From the NCBI GenBank assembly GCA_011523725.1, contig WTGD01000156.1:1-10169 (forward strand): a DNA stretch of 10,169 nucleotides. The letters are read 5' to 3'. Made by a program: the position numbers and the translations under genes. Numbering within the stretch: position 1 is the first letter of the stretch; each line of letters starts with the position of its first letter. The notes below the pieces were generated by a model. The model worked only from the letters and a program-made list of their open reading frames with translations, was not told where the DNA came from and did no database searches. The stretch is from Nitrospinota bacterium. GTDB lineage: Bacteria > UBA8248. Below, in pieces: positions 7,209 to 10,169 of the stretch.

Positions 7209-8486
7209 TTAAGCCTTCACTTTCTCTTTACACAGGTGCGCGATGGCGGAGGCGAGGATTTCCGCGCCCTTCACCATGTCGTCAAAATGCGTGAATTCCT
7301 CCGGCGTATGCGAGAGACCTCCCACCGAGGGGATGAACACCATGCCCATCGGGCAAATCGCCGCCATGCGGCAGGCGTCGTGCACCCCGCCGCTGGGCAG
7401 CGTGAGGGCGGCGTGGCCCGTCTCTTTAGAGGCGCGTCGGAGCGCTTTTTGAATGTTGCCCGAGGCGGGGCAGACGGCCAGCTTCTTCACGTCGGAGAGG
7501 CGGCCCTGCACGCCTCGCTCTTTCTCGATGGCGACGAGGGTTTTTTCCATACGCGCGAGGGTGCGCTCCATCACAGCCTGGCTTTTGCTTCTGAGATCGA
7601 AGGAAAGCCTCGCGCCACCGGGCACGATGGACACCCATCCCGGATGCGCCTCCATCTCGCCGAAGGTGATCGTGACGCGCTGGGACTCTGGCGCGCGGTT
7701 CACGGCGCTCTCCATGCGCACCATGAAGTCCGCCGCCGCGATGCCGGCGTCCTTTCGGTAGGGCATGGGCTGTCCGCCCGAATGCGCCGTTACGCCCGTG
7801 AAGTGAACTTCACCTCTCGTGTATCCCACCACCCTGTCCACGACCCCGATGGGCACCTCGGCCGCTTCGAGAACGGGTCCCTGTTCGATGTGAAGTTCTA
7901 GGAAAGCCTTAAGCGATCCCTCCTGAATGCGGCACGAACGCGTGCGCGCGGGGCTTCCGCCCACCGCCTCGATGGCCTCATACAGCGATTTTCCCGTGGG
8001 CGGATGCACCGTGTTCTTCAACTCCTTCACGCCTATGACGCCCGTGGCCACGCTGCTGCCGAACACCGTCATCCCGCAGGCGGATTCCTCTCCCACGAAG
8101 GCCACCACCTCGATGGGGTGATCGTGGACGAGCCCCGCCTCGCCGATGCGCCGGACAGCCTCCAGGGCTGTGAGAACGCCCGCAGGGCCGTCAAACCGTC
8201 CGCCCGGGCTTTGCGAATCGAGGTGAGAGCCCGCCATGACTGCGGGGAGTCCGCGCACGCGCCCCTCTTTTCTGCCGTAGAGATTCCCCACGGCATCCAC
8301 GCGCGTCTTTAAGCCTGCGTTCTTCATCCAACCCTCTACGAGGTCTCGCACCTCGTTGTAGACAGGCGTGAATGCCACGCGATCGAGGCCCGTTTTTCCG
8401 TATTTGCCGATCTTCGCCTGGGCGTTGAACTCGCGCTTCATGCGGGCGCGGTTCGCGCGGAAGGGGAATGTGTCTTTCGAGGGCAT
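7209..8486 (-). CDS. M20-family Zn amidohydrolase: N-carbamoyl-L-amino acid hydrolase / beta-ureidopropionase / allantoate amidohydrolase type
   Basis: A 425-residue cytoplasmic binuclear metal hydrolase that would release ammonia and CO2 from N-carbamoyl (ureido) compounds. Metal and catalytic residues are all in place: GSHLDSQSPGGRFDG gives His88, Asp90 and Asp99; FVGEES gives Glu133/Glu134; LHIEQGPVLE gives His199; and GGLSHTPEE gives His393. The inserted dimerisation domain (about 215-330) carries AHSGGQPMPYRKDA with His235 and Arg244, which help bind substrate in this family. The ATG follows AAGGAG by seven bases. It lies 31 bases downstream of the selenoprotein gene, so the two probably share a transcript, and it neighbours a nucleobase-type permease. 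Family members acting on carbamoyl amino acids, ureidopropionate and allantoate look alike, so the substrate is left open. Confidence 0.88.
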   Translation of the reverse strand: MPSKDTFPFRANRARMKREFNAQAKIGKYGKTGLDRVAFTPVYNEVRDLVEGWMKNAGLKTRVDAVGNLYGRKEGRVRGLPAVMAGSHLDSQSPGGRFDGPAGVLTALEAVRRIGEAGLVHDHPIEVVAFVGEESACGMTVFGSSVATGVIGVKELKNTVHPPTGKSLYEAIEAVGGSPARTRSCRIQEGSLKAFLELHIEQGPVLEAAEVPIGVVDRVVGYTRGEVHFTGVTAHSGGQPMPYRKDAGIAAADFMVRMESAVNRAPESQRVTITFGEMEAHPGWVSIVPGGARLSFDLRSKSQAVMERTLARMEKTLVAIEKERGVQGRLSDVKKLAVCPASGNIQKALRRASKETGHAALTLPSGGVHDACRMAAICPMGMVFIPSVGGLSHTPEEFTHFDDMVKGAEILASAIAHLCKEKVKA

Positions 8487-8517
8487 CAGGCGACTCCTTC
8501 AAGCTGATAAGATAGGA

Positions 8518-9270
8518 CTAAAAGAGATCCTTGGGCACGGGCACTTCTTCGTAGTCCTCGGGTTGTAGCGGTTTTTCCGGCACAATCTCCAGCATCTCGA
8601 AATAGTGGTAGGTTTGCCTCAGGTGTTGAAATGCGTGCCCGAGTGAGAGGATCATCAACTCATGCACGGTAATGGGCCCCATGTAGCTCGACACTTTTTG
8701 GGCGAGCGCCTCGCCGCCGTCCGTGAGAAAATCGGTGAGCCTGGCCTGTATTTCATCCCCGTAGGCGCAGATGTCTTCGGTGGTATGATAATCGTTCGCC
8801 ATCGTCTCATAGCGCCGCACCATCTCCTCGGTGTACTCGCCCGTCGCGTGGGCCTGCATCACGAGGTCTGGACGCTCGAAACTGTGCCAGGTGAGCTGGC
8901 GCAGCGTGCGGGGCCTGCCGGGGGATACCCACTCGAGCGTCTCCTGCGGTATCTGGCGTATCACGCGGCGCAGCGCGTCGAAGACCATCTCGAAGTAATG
9001 GAGCAACTTCTCGGACGAAAGGGGGCCTGCGCCTTCCTGTTCGATGCCGAAGGCCTCGCGAAGGGCATCCACGTCGTAGCCCACCACCACGTTCTCACCG
9101 CGTACGGCGACGGGCAGGGACTTGATGCCCAGCGCTTTGAGCTCCGCCTGCGCCTCGGCGTCGTTCGTGCAGTCTCGGTTGACGACTTCCAAACCACTGG
9201 ACGAGAGAAACTCTCTCGTAAGGGCGCAGGTGTATCACCCGTGCCGCGTATAGACTTTGACAGCTTCCAT
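8518..9270 (-). CDS. Predicted selenoprotein: glutaredoxin-like domain (Sec12-Tyr-Thr-Cys15) fused to a DinB-like domain; UGA at 9237-9235 read as selenocysteine
   Basis: A 250-residue protein if the in-frame TGA (codon 12) is read through. Residues 1-75 form a glutaredoxin-like fold: EAVKVYTRHG, then UGA-Tyr-Thr-Cys in place of the usual Cys-x-x-Cys, the cis-proline segment KSLPVAV (Pro53) and VVVGYDVDAL. Residues 84 to about 225 resemble the DinB/thiol-transferase four-helix fold, with His129 (LTWHSFE) and the His212-x3-His216 pair (GHAFQHLRQTY) as likely metal ligands. The ATG at 9270 follows GGGAG by seven bases, and no good start exists just after the TGA: the next frame start is a TTG at 9192 that would cut off the active site. 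A SECIS-like hairpin follows the UGA. Sequencing error or a broken gene is the alternative, but a stop exactly at the catalytic cysteine position argues for selenocysteine. Confidence 0.85.
9201..9219 (-). promoter_or_regulatory. Bacterial SECIS-like hairpin downstream of the UGA codon
   Basis: On the minus-strand mRNA, ACGAGAGA (9219-9212) pairs perfectly with UCUCUCGU (9208-9201), leaving a GUU loop. The loop's first base is 24 nt after the UGA. The known bacterial consensus asks for a small apical loop about 16-37 nt after the UGA, a guanine among its first two bases and a stem of four or more pairs; all are met. It would bind SelB to direct selenocysteine insertion. It lies within the coding sequence, as bacterial SECIS elements do. 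Confidence 0.75.
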
Positions 9271-9271
9271 C

Positions 9272-9348
9272 GTTTTTCTCCCGAGTGAACATGAAAGAGA
9301 TTTTTGTATATGGATGGAGCATATCAAAACGATCTCGATGAGAAAAAC
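9272..9348 (-). promoter_or_regulatory. Nested inverted repeats in the selenoprotein gene leader
   Basis: An inner hairpin spans 9297-9336: on the + strand GAGAT, TTTTG and ATATG (9297-9312) pair with CATAT, CAAAA and ATCTC (9320-9336), 15 pairs in all with a bulged T and a bulged CG and a seven-base loop. Outside it, GTTTTTCTC (9272-9280) pairs with GAGAAAAAC (9340-9348), nine perfect pairs. In the minus-strand transcript the outer helix would cover the GGGAGAAAAACG ribosome binding site. It may be an RNA switch, or an operator dyad between divergent genes. There is no T tract, so it is not a terminator. Confidence 0.5.
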
Positions 9349-9361
9349 CGCCGCGCGTGCT

Positions 9362-9390
9362 TTGGCGAATAAGTCTGCGTGCTTTACTAT
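9362..9390 (+). promoter_or_regulatory. Candidate sigma-70 promoter for the permease gene
   Basis: TTGGCG (9362-9367, four of six consensus bases) and TACTAT (9385-9390, four of six) are separated by exactly 17 bases and lie about 50 bases before the permease ATG. The match is moderate, and no other pair in the gap is better on this strand. Confidence 0.35.
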
Positions 9391-9437
9391 CCCGGAGTTG
9401 CGGCGCGCTCGATTCGACTTCTAACGAGGGGACTTCG

Positions 9438-10169
9438 ATGTCTAAATGGCTCGTGAAGGGTGATGTCGATGGCTTCTTCGGCCTGTGGATGGACAACCTC
9501 ATCAATCTTCTGCTCATCGTGAGTTTCCTTACGGGACTACTGGGTTTTCCCGAGTCCCTCGTTTTCGGGCGCGTGTTGCCCGCCGCGGCCCTGAGCCTTC
9601 TGGGCGGCAACCTTTTCTACGCCTGGCAGGCGCGGCGCCTGGCCGCGCGCGAGGGTCGCGACGACGTGACCGCCATGCCCTACGGCTTGAACACGGTGAC
9701 GCTTTTCGCGTTCATCTTCTTCGTCATGCTGCCCGTGAAGCTCAAGACCGGGAGCGCCGAGGCGGCCTGGAAGGCGGGCCTGGCGGCCTGTTTCGTGAGC
9801 GGGGTCATTGAGACCGTCGGCTCTGTGGTGGGCGATCGGATCAGGCGAGTCGCGCCCAGAGCCGCTCTGCTCTCGGCGCTGGGAGGCATCGCGCTCACGT
9901 TCATCTCCATGGATTTCGCTTTCAGAATCTGGGAGAATCCGCTTCTCTCCATGGTGCCTCTGGGAATTATCCTGCTCCATTATTTCGGCGGATTCCGATT
10001 TCCCTTCGGTGTGCCGGGAGGTCTCGTGGCGGTGGCGGCGGGAGTGGCGCTTTCCGCCGTGTTCAGGGGATTTCCCGGCGGGATTCCCGCTCCCGTGGGG
10101 CTGGCGCTCCCGTCTTCCGCCCTCGGCCCTTTGTCCGACGCTCTTTTCGGTCCACTGGCCTGGGATTAC
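9438..10169 (+). CDS. Xanthine/uracil-permease-like (NCS2-type) membrane transporter, 3' end outside the window
   Basis: The frame is open from ATG 9438 to the right edge (244 residues seen). GAGGGG lies six bases before the ATG. The N-terminus KWLVKGDVDGFFGLWMDNLINLLL and the following GFPESLVFGRVLPAAALSLLGG match, as I recall them, a branch of nucleobase-cation symporter-2-like permeases, as does RRLAAREGRDDVTAMPYGLNT, the likely region of substrate contact. Several strongly hydrophobic helices alternate with basic loops such as RIRRVAPRAALL. Such proteins take up xanthine, uracil or related compounds by ion symport in the inner membrane. It is divergent from the selenoprotein-amidohydrolase unit, which suggests shared control. 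The substrate is not certain, and the C-terminal half is missing because the window ends. Confidence 0.8.
   Translation, partial: MSKWLVKGDVDGFFGLWMDNLINLLLIVSFLTGLLGFPESLVFGRVLPAAALSLLGGNLFYAWQARRLAAREGRDDVTAMPYGLNTVTLFAFIFFVMLPVKLKTGSAEAAWKAGLAACFVSGVIETVGSVVGDRIRRVAPRAALLSALGGIALTFISMDFAFRIWENPLLSMVPLGIILLHYFGGFRFPFGVPGGLVAVAAGVALSAVFRGFPGGIPAPVGLALPSSALGPLSDALFGPLAWDY

Noticed and set aside
8518..9192. Shorter reading of the DinB-like gene starting at TTG 9192
   Set aside because: It starts inside the glutaredoxin fold, has no ribosome binding site at the proper distance and drops the active site. The upstream ATG with GGGAG and the unbroken frame across the UGA explain the sequence better.
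9364..9378. Possible sigma-54 promoter (TGGC...GC) before the permease
   Set aside because: The GG and GC dinucleotides are separated by 11 rather than 10 bases and the surrounding consensus is poor.
9537..9980. Minus-strand open frames opposite the permease gene
   Set aside because: They are polar, low-complexity shadows of the + strand membrane protein, which has hydrophobic helices and family motifs.
1..10169. CRISPR arrays, insertion sequences, tRNA or rRNA genes
   Set aside because: No spaced repeats, transposase-like frames, terminal inverted repeats with target duplications, or tRNA/rRNA-like sequence were seen.

Overview
The window is GC-rich and comes from a Gram-negative-type bacterium: it encodes periplasmic binding proteins with Tat and Sec signal peptides. 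It appears to decode UGA as selenocysteine. I cannot place it taxonomically from sequence alone; a deltaproteobacterial or Tectomicrobia-like lineage is a guess.

Layout, left to right. Positions 1-107 hold a possible C-terminal tail of a + strand gene. A strong GC hairpin (140-171) separates it from a convergent minus-strand gene for a Tat-exported branched-chain/amide-type substrate-binding protein (206-1492), which has a near-consensus sigma-70 promoter (1580-1608). A VOC (glyoxalase/epimerase-like) gene is divergent from it (1792-2223, +). From 6923 down to 2306 on the minus strand lies a complete branched-chain-amino-acid-type ABC importer in the order binding protein, LivH, LivM, LivG, LivF. 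The last four genes are tightly coupled, with two TTG starts, and a 10-bp GC hairpin sits between the binding-protein gene and livH. Upstream of it on the same strand are an M20 N-carbamoyl-amino-acid/allantoate-type amidohydrolase (7209-8486) and a gene that a standard gene caller would split or truncate (8518-9270). A nucleobase-permease-like gene runs off the right edge on the + strand (9438 onward).

The most notable element is the 8518-9270 gene. Its ribosome binding site and ATG lead into a glutaredoxin-like fold with an in-frame UGA exactly where the first active-site cysteine belongs (UGA-Tyr-Thr-Cys). An 8-bp hairpin with a GUU loop begins its loop 24 nt after the UGA and fits the bacterial SECIS consensus. 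The rest of the protein is a DinB-like four-helix domain with its three histidines. I read it as a selenoprotein: Sec-glutaredoxin fused to DinB. Its upstream region carries nested inverted repeats, the outer of which can pair with the ribosome binding site.

Functionally, a nucleobase-type permease, a carbamoyl/ureido amidohydrolase and an amide/amino-acid-type ABC importer side by side suggest uptake and nitrogen salvage from ureides, hydantoin- or pyrimidine-derived N-carbamoyl compounds, or related amides. The link of the selenoprotein to this pathway rests on a 31-nt gap to the amidohydrolase gene and is an inference.
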